The notes beneath the pieces are model-generated. The model had not been told where the DNA came from and searched no databases. It was given only the letters and a program-made list of their open reading frames with translations. This document shows positions 1 to 12,991 of a stretch of DNA of 64,000 nucleotides, one piece after another; the stretch's first letter is position 1, and every line of letters begins with the position of its first letter. The stretch spans positions 11,372,199 through 11,436,198 of the forward strand of contig OZ036002.1 in NCBI GenBank assembly GCA_964035015.1. The letters run 5' to 3'. Source of the DNA: Corallium rubrum (taxonomy: Eukaryota > Cnidaria > Anthozoa > Scleralcyonacea > Coralliidae). The position numbers and the translations under genes were made by a program.

Positions 1-810
1 AAATATGGGAAATTGTCAAGCAAAACAAAAGATGCCGCAAGTGTCTGAAATCACATCACACCAATGATTGCAGAAAACCTGATGGCACTTCCTGTGATAA
101 ATGCAAGAAAAATCATCACCGATCTTTACATAATGAGAAAAGAGATTCCTTGTTCTCGAATTTGAACTGCATCCAACTGCAACTACCATTTCCCAGTCAA
201 GTGACTCAAGACCAAAATACCACAGACAACCATAACATTCAAATGAATACTTCTTGCCAGAACAGAAAAGTTAAAACTGTGGTCGGAATGTGTCCAATCC
301 AGAAAGTCAAAGTTAGGGGTACAAATGGAGAGCTTGTTGAAGTCCTTGCGTTGTTAGACAGTGGGTCAAACACTAGTCTTCTGTCAAAAGGTACAGCTGG
401 AAAGTTAGGTTTAACTGGACCTAAAACTCATCTAACTATGAATCTGGCTGGAGGAGAAAAGAGATCAGAAGTTGCTGAAACTTTCGAAATTACTGTTGTC
501 TCATCTGTGGAGGGCGATATTGAGAAAACCTTACAGGTATACACAGTCAGAAGACCTTGCAGCAATGCCAGGACAATATCAAGAAGGTCCATAGAGGGTT
601 ATCCTCATCTCAAGCCGATCTCGGATAAACTGCACTTATCTGGTGGTGCGGTGGATCTCCTACTTGGAACTGATTTTTCTGATGCATTTGTCGATGTCCA
701 CACCATAATGGGCGAATCTGGAGAACCTATTGCAAAGAGGAACTGTTTTGGATGGAACGCCTTGGGACAACTGGATCCAAAGTCGATGAACAGCTCAGTC
801 GATGAACAGC
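1..810 (+). mobile_element. BEL/Pao-like LTR retrotransposon fossil (gag end and protease), left-truncated by the window edge
   Basis: The plus strand encodes a zinc-knuckle-like cysteine/histidine cluster (from about 33 to 130) followed by a retropepsin-like domain with the LLDSGSNTSL active-site motif. This gag-protease order fits the BEL/Pao family. It is an incomplete, broken remnant: no reverse transcriptase, integrase or LTR is seen, and it ends against an oppositely oriented Gypsy remnant near 810. The clade assignment is by motif only. Confidence 0.6.
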
Positions 811-3222
811 GTTTTTTCTTGTCAGATGTCGTAGTGGGGCAGTAGTTTCCGAATAGTTTTGTATGAAGCTGGCACTGTAGTTTGCCATTCCAAGAAAGGA
901 TCGAACTTCTGCGACTGATGTTGGAGGTGGTGCCTCTGTGAGGGCTTTTATCTTGTCTGTTGTGGGTGCCATGCCCTCAGCAAAGAACTTCATGCCAAAA
1001 AATTCGATTTCGGTTTGGTTAAACTTGTATTTAGGTAGACCCAATGTCAGTCCACAATCTTCAAATCTTTGTAGGACCTGGGCTAGGGCAGTATCATGCT
1101 CTTTTTGTGTCTTTCCATATACAATGATGTCATCATACAGGTTGTCTGCGTTGTCAATATCTACTAATGTTTGTGAAATTTCTTGGTGAAATAGTTCTGC
1201 TGCTGAGTTTGTTCCAAAGTTCAATCGTTTGAAACGTCGTAGTCCACGGTGAGTGTAGAATGTTGTCATGTATTGAGACTCTGTGGTTAGTTCTAACTGC
1301 ATGTAACCCTGTTTCATGTCAGGTTTGGTGAAATGTTTAGCTCCGTTCAGCTTGTATCTCAGTTCTTCCAGTGTTGGTATAACATGTCTTGTGCGTTTGA
1401 TGGCTGCGTTGGCAGTTGTCATGTCAATGTTCATGTGAAGCTGTGATGGATCAGCTTTTGGTGTCAACACGACGTTGGAGATCCACTCTGTTGGGCCTTC
1501 TACCGGTTCTATGACATCTGTATCCTCCAGTTCCTGAATAATTTCCTCGAACTGCTCCCTCTTTGGAAATGGGATCCTTCGTTGTGGTTGTATTTTTGCT
1601 TTGACGGTCTTGTCAATAATTAATTCCACTTGGCGATATTTGTGTTTTCCAATGCCCAGAAACACGTTTTGATGTTTGTCGACAATGTGCTGGACAACAT
1701 ATTCTGATGTGGAGTGCTGTTGATGTAGGTGGTTAACATACTTGGTGGCTTTGGATAGTGGTGTCAGTTGCTTGGCCATTGCTGTATATGGTAGGTGTTT
1801 CACTTCGGCTGGAGTCTGTTGTTGAGATGGTGGGGATTGCTTTTAGCATCTTTCTGTTGCAGAAGTTCATTTACATCAATTTTGAGAATGTTCAGATCAA
1901 ATGCATTGTATTTGCCAAGTATTGGTATTGATGTAGAGTTTTCGGTAACATAAAATGTGCTTTCTACTTGTTGGCCATTGGCTCGAATTGTTGTTCTGAA
2001 CCGCCCTTTCACTGGTATTGGCTTAGAACCATATGGTTTCAATTTTGCATTTGTGTTTCGCAAAGGTGGTCTTTTGTTTAATGCTTTATATGTTGCAAAA
2101 CCCATAATGTGGACTTCTGCACCCGAGTCTACTTGTACTTGTACCCTCTGGTCTTGTAACTTGACGGTTACCTTGGTTTCATACTCTGAAGGTCGTGGAG
2201 ATGTTGTTGCTGTATCAGTGGTCACTTTGTCTAGCTTAAAGGTGAGTTGGTCAAACTTGTATGTAGCTTGTGGATCTTCATCATCACTGCCTTGCCGTAG
2301 AAGCTGTTCGACTGGTTTGTATGGTTTGGACTGACAGACCACTGCGAAATGCCCTCTTTTCCTGCATTTGTTGCATGTGGCTCCTCGTGCCTTACATTTC
2401 CCTTGATGTGGTGTTTGTTGTCCACAATACTTGCAAACCTCCACGGTACTTTTGTTCCTTTGGTGTTGTTGATCTTTTGACTCCCCGCGATACACTGGTA
2501 TTTTGTCTCCCTTTGACTGAAATTGCTGTTTGGACACGTTATTCACTTCAGCTGGTTCCATTGTATTTTGTTTCATGAAGGTTATCTCTCGTTGTGTGAG
2601 CTCTATTGCCCTGGCGTTGTCTATGACTGTTTTCAAGTCCATATCCTTTGCTATTATGTCCCCTTGCAGTTTTCTGACGGTGTGTGTAAGGTGACTACAA
2701 GCTTGATAGCCTCATCTAATGTCATTTTGTTGAACTCACAGTCCTTGCCTTTTGTTCTTAGTCTAGTGATCCAGTGGTCATGAGTTTCCTCAGGAGAAGT
2801 CGGCTTGGAGCAGAAAAATCTGTAACGATCGGCTGTCAAATGAAAAGTGAGTTGTTAAGGCTTCCTTTGCTTGTTCATACGTGTCGTCTGCTCTAGTCTA
2901 GTGATCCAGTGGTCATGAGTTTCCTCAGGAGAAATCGGCTTGGAGCAGAAAAATCTGTAACGATCGGCTGTCAAATGAAAAGTGGGTTGTTAAGGCTTCC
3001 TTTGCTTGTTCATACGTGTCGTCTGCTACAGTCAGAGTAGAGAAAATTTCCCTAAGCGAGGGCCCTCCAACGGTGAGAAGTGCTGCTTTCTTTTTCGATT
3101 TTCCTTCCTCTGGGTCTGTTACTCCCTCAAAATCTAGTACTAGTTCAAAGTTTTCCAGCCATTCTTTCCATCGACGATCGAGGTTTTTCCCCAAATCCGT
3201 GAGTTCCTCTGGTTTGAACTAA
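810..3222 (-). mobile_element. Ty3/Gypsy-like LTR retrotransposon fossil (gag, protease, partial reverse transcriptase)
   Basis: On the minus strand lie a gag-like region (about 2,654-3,222), a CCHC zinc knuckle and retropepsin (VQVDSGAEVHIM; about 1,800-2,642), and the N-terminal part of a reverse transcriptase (about 815-1,803; the active-site box reads YDDIIVYG). The sequence type matches Gypsy elements common in cnidarians. It is a broken, several-times interrupted remnant lacking RNase H, integrase and recognisable LTRs. It meets the BEL-like piece head to head near 810. Confidence 0.8.
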
Positions 3223-3490
3223 GGCACACATGATTTAATACTCGTTAGTATTGCCGTCGCCATCCCTGCGAACTGTGCTCGTGTAAATCCCTTCGATTTG
3301 TTGTGACAAGATGGCGGCGTTCAACCTTAGCCTCTCGTTCTGGGTACGTAAATAATGTGTTGAATACTGTATCCTACCTGCTCAAAAGCGGCGGTAATGA
3401 TACTTCTCTTGCTTGTGAACTTAGCTGTATAATATCTAGCTCAAAATCTCATCTTCGTCGCCATTTGAACAGTCTAATATGCCACGGTTA
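3223..3490. other. Unassigned spacer between Gypsy fossil and MITE
   Basis: I see no supported gene or LTR here. The short open frames have no recognisable domain. Confidence 0.4.
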
Positions 3491-3757
3491 CAGCGGATTC
3501 AGGTTGACCGTTTAACGGCAACATTTGTCGCGTTCGTTGCAACAGTTAATTAAGACGTTTCCAGGCAAAATGTCAGACGTTGCTGGGCGGGACTTACAAC
3601 GTTCTGTCAAAAAATATCAGCGTTGCGGGTGAATTTACTAAGAACTTGTAAGCCCCGCCCAGCAACGTCTGACATTTTGCCTGGAAACGTCGTATAATTA
3701 ATCAGTTGCAACTAACGCGACAAATGTTGCCGTTAAACGGTCAACCTGAATCCGCTG
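3491..3757. mobile_element. Palindromic MITE, 267 bp, TA target duplication (Tc1/mariner-type)
   Basis: Two arms of roughly 110 bases are inverted copies (CAGCGGATTCAGG at the left end, CCTGAATCCGCTG at the right) around a short loop. TA dinucleotides flank both ends. There is no coding capacity. Confidence 0.7.
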
Positions 3758-3845
3758 TAAATCAACAGGTCTCTTAGTTCTAACACTCGTTTATTAGACG
3801 ACCTTCTTCTGACAAACCGGATGTGACACACAAACCGGATATAAC

Positions 3846-6110
3846 AAATCTGATGGCCAGAAAAATACGAGAACAATTCGTGATGACCATAGACAATTAA
3901 TATAATCAGATTGTGCTTTATTTGGCGTATATTCGTGACAATGGCGTTTATGGAGGATTACTAATGGCGGATGGACATGCAAAATAGTTTTCAAGGACTA
4001 TTCAAGTTCCTTCGGATTCGACGCATTTTATGTTACAAATAATCGAACAAATCAGAAATGAATGGGTTATTTACAATAAAGAAGGATTTGGTTGTGCTGT
4101 GCAACGTGTGATTCGTTACAACTGGAGAAAAGCGTGAGGTGAGAAATCAACATTTGTTGTTTAGTGGTTAATGATTTCATTTCCCTCTCAAAATTTCCCA
4201 TAATTTCTAACCTTGTGATGCATTTTCCATGGTTTAATGTTTTGCATTCTGCAGTATTACTGCAAACTTCTAATTGTTGTGTGTAGCAATTATCTGGATC
4301 AATTAGTTACAACTATCATTTTTTCCCCCCAATTTTTTAACAAACACTCTTGTTTCCTTTTGCTTACTGTACTTGTATCCCAAATTTTATAAAATTGTGA
4401 ATAAAGCTAGCTTAAAATTTATTATTCAATAACAATCTTGTATTTTTCTTTGTATTAAGGTGAATTCAAAATTGAAATAATTTATTGGATTGCTTCCAGA
4501 ATCTATTGATAAATTTGGTATATAACTGGTCAAATGTTCAAATATTTCTATTTTATCAGATAAAGTGTATTTCCTGTATGTATCCTCAATATATATGTAA
4601 ATAAGGAACTTGAATAAAATCAAAATAGTTTATCTCAATATTGATATTGGTTACAAGCACTACTGTATTGACACTGATACAGGTGCATTCAATCAGGGCA
4701 TTGTTAACATTTCAACATTGGCATTTTTGCAGTGAAGCACCCCCTCCCCCCCCCCCTGCCAAGAAAACATCAACTTTGGCACATTTAGAGAGGGCATTAG
4801 AAAAGTTACTGTATGAAGGTAGACATGTGAATGAAGTTTACCCAATAACCCTAACAGTTCTCCTCAAACTTACATCTACTATGACTCCATATAAACAGAA
4901 ATGTTAAGTGAACGAACATTTTAGCACCGACCGTGTAACCATCAAAAACGTAACCGTCTCGTGTAAACGGGGCCTTTATAATTACTTCCATCTCAGGAAC
5001 TAACCTACACATAGTGTGATTTATTAACATTATTAATCAGTAATGGTCCAAGTCGTTCAACTGAAGTAGTGTGCTGCGTAGGCAGTGTTGAAATACAAAT
5101 TGAAATATAGTTCATTCCATAATTCGACAGTATATCCAAACTTACAAGTCTAACGTTTTGGGCCAATCCATATGTTAAGCACCAGGGGGGGGGCAACCAT
5201 TGGGATATTGACTGATCGACATATCCCAACACAGGGAAATTGACTTTCTTGACAAGCTCGAAGGATGGGATTTTTGACACGTAAAATGATCTTAATATTA
5301 TATTTTAGCACTTGATATGACCCACTGCAGGGGAATTTGATGATTTTTTCCAAAAAAAAGTCAATATCCCCATGGCTTAACATTGAACTATATTTCGATT
5401 CTTGTTACTAGTACTAACAAAACGTGAGCTATATATTACTGTAAAATCTTTGAGCGTGTTTATCCACGACTTTTTATGTTTGTATATTATGGCTATCTTA
5501 AGAATTCTTTGCTTTGTGTTGGTTCCCCGATTGTTGAAATACAGTATTTCGATTCGTTTAACATCAGTTGAGTGTTTTCAAACTTCGTTTATATAAAGTA
5601 GACTCGAGTAGACCACTTGATAAACATTCATTCCAATAAACTGCCTATATCTAACTTCCTCCTTTCGATTTATAATTTATATACATTATAGCCAGGAGAC
5701 CCAGAAATAAATCGTTAAAATTGTCAAGCGTCATACGTCCTCACTTTAAATATAACTGCAAATAACAAACATTTATGCAGTAAAGACTTACCGTTTTATT
5801 ATCATCTTTATCATCTCTCTCTGAAGACTAGTACTACCTCGAATAAACCAAACCTGCTGTAGCGTTTTATTAACTTGTTTTAAGACAGTAAAACGGCAAG
5901 CAAGAGGCGTACTCGGCGTTGTAAATCAACTGTAAACGTTCGAGACTTCGAGTTTCTTCTCTGATAGATTTCAGAAACCGTGCAGGTGTCTGCAAAATAA
6001 TTATTGTGACAATACTCCATATATGGTACCGCCATTTGCAGTTGAGCTTGCAGCTTGCGTTAGCGCGTTGTTTCTGCGTTCGTTTCCAAGGGCACAACGT
6101 GACGTTGCTA
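3846..6110 (+). mobile_element. Non-autonomous DNA element, copy A (left-truncated)
   Basis: About 2.3 kb, colinear at high identity with 6,588-9,760 (copy B). The right end carries CCAAGGGCACAACGTGACG, the inverted complement of the left end of copy B near 6,327. No transposase frame was found; short frames inside are shared drifted sequence. It lacks the 853-bp insertion present in copy B. Confidence 0.6.
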
Positions 6111-8388
6111 ATTTGTTATGACCGTCGCCGTTGCCCTTTCTCTACCGTTTTCCGATATCTTATCAATAATGCTTCTCTTTAGGTCATGATAGAGCTTTCC
6201 CAACATTAGATGTCCGTCCGGCCTTGCTAAATCGTTTACTAGACATTTTTTTATAATATCTACTCGCCACGATCGCGAATAACAAATTAATCACTAATTG
6301 AAACCCTGTCAAAGCTCCGTAGCAACGTCACGTTGTGCCCTTGGAAACAATGCGTTGCGGTCCAATGAACGCAGAGTTTCAAACGATGAAACAACGTTTT
6401 AATTTAGCAAGCTGCAAGCTCGACGGTAATTGTGGCAATATATGGAACAGGTTGGACGGCTGCCGCAAAGTATCATGGTCCTAACGCTAAAATCTGACCC
6501 AGACGAGGAATGAACTCTGCTCGGCGGACTTATTCGACTAGATGCACAAAAACTTTTGAAAACTCGTCACAGTTGATCCAGAATTGATAAATCTGATGGC
6601 CAGAAAAATACGAGAACAATTCGTGATGACCATAGACAATTAATATAATCAGATTGTGCTTTATTTGGCGTATATTCGTGACAATGGCGTTTATGGCGGA
6701 TTACTAATGGCGGATGGACATTCAAAATAGTTTTCAAGGACTATTCAAGTTCCTTCGGATTCGACGCATTTTATGTTACAAATAATCGAACAAATCAGAA
6801 ATGAATTGGATATTTACAATAAAGAAGGATTTGGTTGTGCTGTGCAACGTGTGATTCGTTACAACTGGAGAAAAGCGTGAGGTGAGAAATCAACATTTGT
6901 TTAGTGGTTAATGATTTCATTTCCCTCTCAAAATTTCCCATAATTTCTAACCTTGTGATGCATTTTCCATGGTTTAATGTTTTGCATTCTGCAGTATTAC
7001 TGCAAACTTCTAATTGTTGTGTGTAGCAATTATCCGGATCAATTAGTTACAACTATCATCCTTGGGTTCTTTCCAATTTTTTAACAAACACTCTTGTTTC
7101 CTTTTACTTACTGTACTTGTATCCCAAATTTTATAAAATTGTGAATAAAGCTAGCTTAAAATTTATTATTCAATAACAATCTTGTATTTTTCTTTGTATT
7201 AAGGTGAATTCAAAATTGAAATAATTTATTGGATTGCTTCCAGAATCTATTGATAAATTTGGTATATAACTGGTCAAATGTTCAAATATTTCTATTTTAT
7301 CAAATAAAGTGTATTTCCTGTATGTATCCTCAATATATATGTAAATAAGGAACTTGAATAAAATTAAAATAGTTTATCTCAATATTGATATTGGTTACAA
7401 GCACCACTGTATTGACACTGATACAGGTGCATTCAATCAGGGCATTGTTAACATTTTAACATTGGCATTTTTGCAGTTAAGCAACCCCAAACCCACCCCC
7501 CCCCCCCCCCCCAAGCCCTGCCAAGAAAACATCAACTTTGGCACATTTAGAGAGGGCATTAGAAAAGTTACTGTATTAAGGTAGACATGTAAATGAAGTT
7601 TACCCAATAACCCTAACAGTTCTCTTCAAACTTACATCTAATATGACTCCATGTAAACAGAAATGTTAAGTGAATGAAAATTTTAGCGCCGACTGTGTAA
7701 ACGTAACCATCCAGATGAATTTTTATTGGGATAAAAATTCATCTGGTCTCGTGTAAATGAGGCCTTTATAATTACTTCCATCTCAGGAACTAACCTACAC
7801 ATAGTATGATTTATTACATTATTAATCAGTAATGGTCCAAGTCGTTCAACTGAAGTAGTGTGCTGCGTAGGCAGTGTTGAAACACAAATTAAAATATAGT
7901 TCGTTCCATAATTCGACAGTATATCCAACCTTACAAGTTTAACGTTTTGGGGGCAAATCCATATGTTAAGCACCGGGGGGGGGGCAACCATTGGGATATT
8001 GACTGATCGACATATCCCAACACAGGGAAAATTGACTTTGTTGACAAGCTCGAAGGATGGGATTTTTGACACGTAAAATGATCTTAAAATTATATTTTAA
8101 CACTTGATATGACCCACTGCAGGGGAGTTTGATGATTTTTTCCAAAAAAAAGGCTTAACATTGAACTATATTTCGATTCTTGTTACTAGTACTAACAAAA
8201 CGTGAGCTATATATTACTGTAAAATCTTTGAGCGTGTTTATCCACGACTTTTTATGTTTGTATATTATGGCTATCTTAAGAATTATTTGCTCTGCGTTGG
8301 TTCCTCGATTGCTGAAATACATTATTTCGATTCGTTTAACTTCAGTTGAGTGTTTTCAAACTTCGTTTATATAAAGTAGACTCGGGTA

Positions 8389-9241
8389 CCGTATTTCCTT
8401 GAATAAACGCCGCAGCGTATATTAAATTTTCCGCATTGCGGGTGCGGTGTCTATTCGAGGGCGGCGTTTATTGTAAATTTTGTAACATCAACTGTGAATT
8501 TATTGTTTAATTCAAATTCATAACCAATTTTAACACTTATCCCAAAAAAATAAAGTTTACATGTCTTTAAATATATATATATATATATTTATTATATGTC
8601 TTGCGAGTCCGAACTGGCGTATTGAACGCTGATTGGCTAATGTGCGAGTCCGTACTTTACCGTACGGACTCGGTGTACGGACCCGCACAAAAACAACAAA
8701 CTACAGCGAACCAATTTGTGAGCAAAATTAAACGAAATAGCGAAAAATGGACGGCCAATTCTATTATCCGGAGGAACTAACCGACGAAGATGATATATTA
8801 AATGCTACGGAGACAGAGTACATTAGAGAAAAAAAGCAACTGAGCCATTTTAAAACGCCGGGCAAACCTCGCAACCTCGCAAGACGTACTGTAGACGATA
8901 ATGTTTTCTCTAAATTATTTCTCGTTGTTGTGGAGACATATAATAAATTCCTTATTAACCTCACAAGCTCGGTCCGTACGGGAAAATATTTTGCTTTCGA
9001 TCTTTTGAGTACAGACCTCGCCCTTCGGGCTCGATCTGTACTCAAAAGATCTCAAGCAAAATATTTTCCCGTACGGACCTCGCGCTCGGTTAATAAGTAC
9101 TTAATATATATATATATATGCTTCAAATAAACGCCGCATCGATGAGAAAAAGTGCGACGTTTATTCAAGGGCGACGTTTAATAATATTTTTTTTCTCCTG
9201 CGGCGTTTATTCGAGGGAGGCGCTTACTCAAGGAAATACGG
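8389..9241. mobile_element. Nested TA-flanked element with 'CCGTATTTCCTTGA' inverted ends, 853 bp
   Basis: The ends CCGTATTTCCTTGA and TCAAGGAAATACGG are inverted repeats flanked by TA on both sides. Copy A has the uninterrupted site (ctcgagTAgacc, near 5,601), which proves the insertion and the TA duplication. A 127-codon plus-strand frame begins at an ATG at 8,747 (MDGQFYYPEELTDED). Its second half is the foldback described in the next entry, so only the first 50 or so residues look protein-like. It could be a captured first exon or chance. Confidence 0.75.
8955..9110. repeat. Foldback hairpin of the 'GTACGGGAAA(A/G)TATTT' family
   Basis: The arms CCGTACGGGAAAATATTTTGC and its complement surround a short loop and end in TTAATAAG-type borders. 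Relatives occur at 18,541-18,690 and 30,719-30,870. Confidence 0.65.
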
Positions 9242-9757
9242 TAGACCACTTGATAAAAACATTCTCAAACAGGATGCAGTGTATTAAACTAGCCATTCCA
9301 ATAAACTGCCTATATCTAACTTCCTCCTTTCGATTTATAATTTATATACATTAGCCAGGAGACCCAGAAAAAAAATCGTTAAAATTGTCAAGCGTCATAC
9401 GTCCTCACTTTAAATATAACTGTAAATAACAAACATTTATGCAGTAAAGACTTACCGTTTTATTATCATCTTTATCATCTCTCTCTGAAGACTAGTACTA
9501 CCTCGAATAAACCAAACCTGCTGTAGCGTTTTATTAACTTGTTTTAAGACAGTAAAACGGCAAGCAAGAGGCGTACTAGGCGTTGTAAATCAACTGTAAA
9601 CGTTCGAGACTTCGAGTTTCTTCTCTGACAGATTTCAGAAACCGTGCAGGTGTCTGCAAAATAATTGTGACAATACTCCATATATGGTACCGCCATTTGC
9701 AGTTGAGCTTGCAGCTTGCGTTAGCGTGTTGTTTCTGCGTTCGTTTCCAAGGGCACA

Positions 9758-9806
9758 ACACAGAGGTAGCCTGTGTACAGCCGCTGTACACAGGCTACAC
9801 AGAGGT
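9758..9806. mobile_element. Micro-palindrome (29 bp) flanked by a 10-bp direct repeat
   Basis: AGCCTGTGTACAG and CTGTACACAGGCT form a near-perfect palindrome at 9,768-9,796. ACACAGAGGT occurs immediately on both sides. The end motif resembles that of the 655-bp element at 16,547, so it may be a collapsed element of the same family. Confidence 0.5.
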
Positions 9807-9999
9807 GGTTGGACAAGTACCACGTGAATATCTCGACCAATGAAATGGCTTGTTTTCTCATCGTTTGATCGGCTGAAAATTTTGCATTGGACTTAGAATA
9901 CCGAATATTACGCTATTGTCATTCATTTTTTTTCTTTAAAAAAGCAGCGATATTGTTTGATATATTGTTGGACTATCCATATCTGCAGGATTTTGCAAG

Positions 10000-11400
10000 G
10001 TAAATGTATTTTTCTACTTTATTTTGATGGTTTATGTAGGTCGTGTCGCCCTAAGCGAAGACCCAACTTCCGGTTTATCAACAATCTTCAAAGCAAAAAA
10101 TCTCGAATTCCAACGGTTCGAATTCTCTAATTTTTGCGTAATAACTTGAACAAATGTCTAATCTTGGATTCTATCCAGACGACCCCCGGCGACCTCTCAA
10201 CCGTTTTCGAGATATTCGCCTTTGAACCGACCATGGTATTTCGGCATTTGCTAAGATGGCGCCTAATAAATTTAAGAGGGCCTTTCGCCACTAAAGCTTG
10301 TTTTTTTCTCAAGAATTTTGGAAGTTTCCTAATATTTCGAGCTTTATTCTTTACAGTAAGTGTAGAATGAGTGGTGGACAATTATTAAAGAGTAAAATTT
10401 GGTATTTGTCTGTTTTTATGGTCCAAAACGCTTGACCTCGCTGTATAAAAACACCATCATTCTGGAAAAAATGTATACATATCAGGCCTACATATATTCT
10501 GTAAATATTATTACAGAATGTACTGAACTTTCTTAAAGATCTGCTATATATGTATACAGGCCTGATATGTATAGATTTTTTTTTATATTAAATAACATTG
10601 TGTTCCATGACAGCATATGATTATTAAAATTGATGTGTGGATAATTATTTGTAGTTTATTGTTGTTGGTCATTGTTATTGTGAATAATATATTATAGTTG
10701 TAGTATTATTATTTTTTTTTGCTAATTTGTTATAATTTGTTGTTGTTGTTGTTGTTGTTGTTGTTCGTATTGTTTTTTAGTATACAAATATTTATTATAG
10801 GACTTTAGCCAAGTGTGTGTGTGTGGGGGGGGGGGGGGGGGGGCATGTGCCCTTGTGTCCACCCCTTGATTTGTACACCCATGAAGTGAATACAATAGTT
10901 AGCCATTGGCTGTACAGTCAACTTTTAAGACACAAAAAGGTTAATAATTCCATCTCACTTCCTATTTTTTACAGGAAGTGAAGAGATACAGTACAGATGT
11001 CAGTGTTGGAATAACTTGCCTGGGCACGAGCACCGATCTGAACAGGATTTTTATGATTATAAATTGATGGATTCTCTTTTGCCAAATAACATTCAAATAT
11101 GTAGTTTGATGTTTTGCATGTTATCAGTTGTATAATTACATAACAATGCATAATTGTGGATATAACTAATAAAATTTTAACAGAGGTATTATCTCTCACG
11201 TAGTATACAATTCGAATGCTGTGTCTCAAAGCCTAATTAAATGCCTGGATATTATTCATCCCTTTGCCTTTGAGTGCTACTGCATGTACATACTGATAGA
11301 CAGTGAACTCTGTCTAAGACAGACACCCTTGGGCTGGACTTTGTCTGTCTTATAGTTCATTTTATTGGACTTTGCCTGTCTTATAGTTTGATTACCCATT
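10000..11400. other. Repeat-rich spacer with a short palindrome and simple repeats
   Basis: An inverted repeat at about 10,473-10,575 pairs ATACATATCAGGCCT with its complement. A TTG-type run lies at about 10,739-10,764, and GT and poly-G runs at 10,815-10,843. No supported gene. Confidence 0.5.
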
Positions 11401-12420
11401 CACTTTTCTGATGCCCTCTCTAAAGTTGATGTTTTCTTGGCAGGGGGTGGTGGTGGGGTGGGGGTGGTGGTGGTGGTGGTGGGGGGGGGGGTTGGTGGTG
11501 CTTGACTGCAAAAATGTAAGATCAATATTGAGCAACATTTTAATTTTATTCAAGTTCCTTATTTACATACATATATATTTAGGATACAGGAAATACACTT
11601 TATTTGATAAAATATGAATATTTGAACATTTGACCAGTAAAATACCAAGTGGTCCAAGTTTATCAATAGATTCTGGAGGCAATTCAATAAATTATCTTGA
11701 TGTTGGATTTTGAATTAACCTTAATACAAAGAAAAATACAAGATAGTTATATTGAATAATAAATTTTAGGCTAGCTTTATTCACAACTTTATAAAATTTG
11801 GGATACAAGTAAGCTAAAGTATGAAGGAAGAGGGAAATCATAAACCACTAAACAACAAATAATGTTGATTTCTCAAATCTCACCCCACGCTTTTCTCCAG
11901 TTGTAACGAATCACACGTTGCACCGCACAACCAAATCATCCTTCATTGTAAATATCTAAATTCATTTCTGATTTGTTCCATTATCTGTAACATAAAATGC
12001 GTCGAATCCGAACAGGATTGGGTAGTCCTTGAAAACTATCTTGAATGCCCATCCGCCATTGTCATGAATATACGCCAAATAAAGCACAATCTGATCATAT
12101 TAATTGTGTATGATCGTCACGGATTGTTCTCGTATTCTCCTGCCCATCAGATTTATAAATTGTGGATCAACTGTGACGAGTTTTCAACAGTTTTTGTGCA
12201 TCTAGTCCACAGGGGAGCGTTCATTCCTCGTCTGCGGTCAGATGCAAATGAATCGATTTTAGCGTTAGGACCATGATGCTTTGCGTGACTTGTCCAACCT
12301 CCTCTGGGCACAACATAATGGTCAGGTGTCTGCAAAATAATTATTGTGACAATAGTCCATATATGGTAATTGTGGCAATTATGTTGATAATATATGGAAC
12401 AGGTATTTTATGTAAGATCT
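11400..12420 (-). mobile_element. Non-autonomous DNA element, copy C (inverted, diverged)
   Basis: The reverse complement of this stretch aligns with 3,846-4,790 of copy A, and from about 12,155 also with 6,440-6,590 of copy B. A G-rich tract at about 11,441-11,492 matches the poly-C tract of the other copies. More diverged than A and B, hence older. Confidence 0.6.
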
Positions 12421-12867
12421 ATTTTAAGAGATTCTGTGCGTGAATCATTCTATAGCATGTTGCCGTAATTTTAGAAATAAATTTCACTTACCTCTACTTG
12501 AAGTCGTAGGCGTCATTTCTGTCTAGTTTGGGGCGAGATTTGGCGCAATTGAGACATTTACAACGAGTTCCGTATCTGGCGATGTAATGGTGGAGTAAAA
12601 CATTGCAACGCAAGTTTTTGAAAAACTGGCTTTACGTCGGTTTTACCTTCACCTTTACTTCGTTACCAGATCAAAATTGTTGCAACATGTTTACCAAAAT
12701 TGCCCAATTCATTAAAGGTGATGTACAGTCCGTTCTGCGCATAACCGCAATGTGGTCCCCTCAAAACAGACATTCGTAGAGAATTACATGAAGTACTCAG
12801 CTCAATGTAAACCGTTTGGGAACAACATGGCAGATTTACCACTATATACCACATTCATAAACATGGT

Positions 12868-12991
12868 CTAGACATGATAGTTGTCATATTGGTAAAAGGA
12901 ATAATTCTCGTATGTATAAGGATACATTTGTCATTAATCTATCCTTACACGTCCGAGAATTGTTGCTTTTACCAATATGACAATTATTATA
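12868..12991. repeat. Inverted repeat
   Basis: GTTGTCATATTGGTAAAAG near the left and its complement near the right make a hairpin of about 120 bases. Not assigned to a family; no gene in the surrounding 12,430-13,070. Confidence 0.55.

Larger units (their letters stand above)
6327..9767 (+). mobile_element. Non-autonomous DNA element, copy B, carrying a nested element
   Basis: The left end CGTCACGTTGTGCCCTTGG is the inverted complement of the right end motif seen in copies A and B. The body repeats copy A, and 8,389-9,241 is a later insertion. Internal poly-C and AT tracts vary between copies. No transposase is recognisable. Confidence 0.6.

Noticed and set aside
3223-3490. LTR of the Gypsy-like fossil
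   Set aside because: No matching repeat on the other side, no clear primer-binding site or TG...CA borders.
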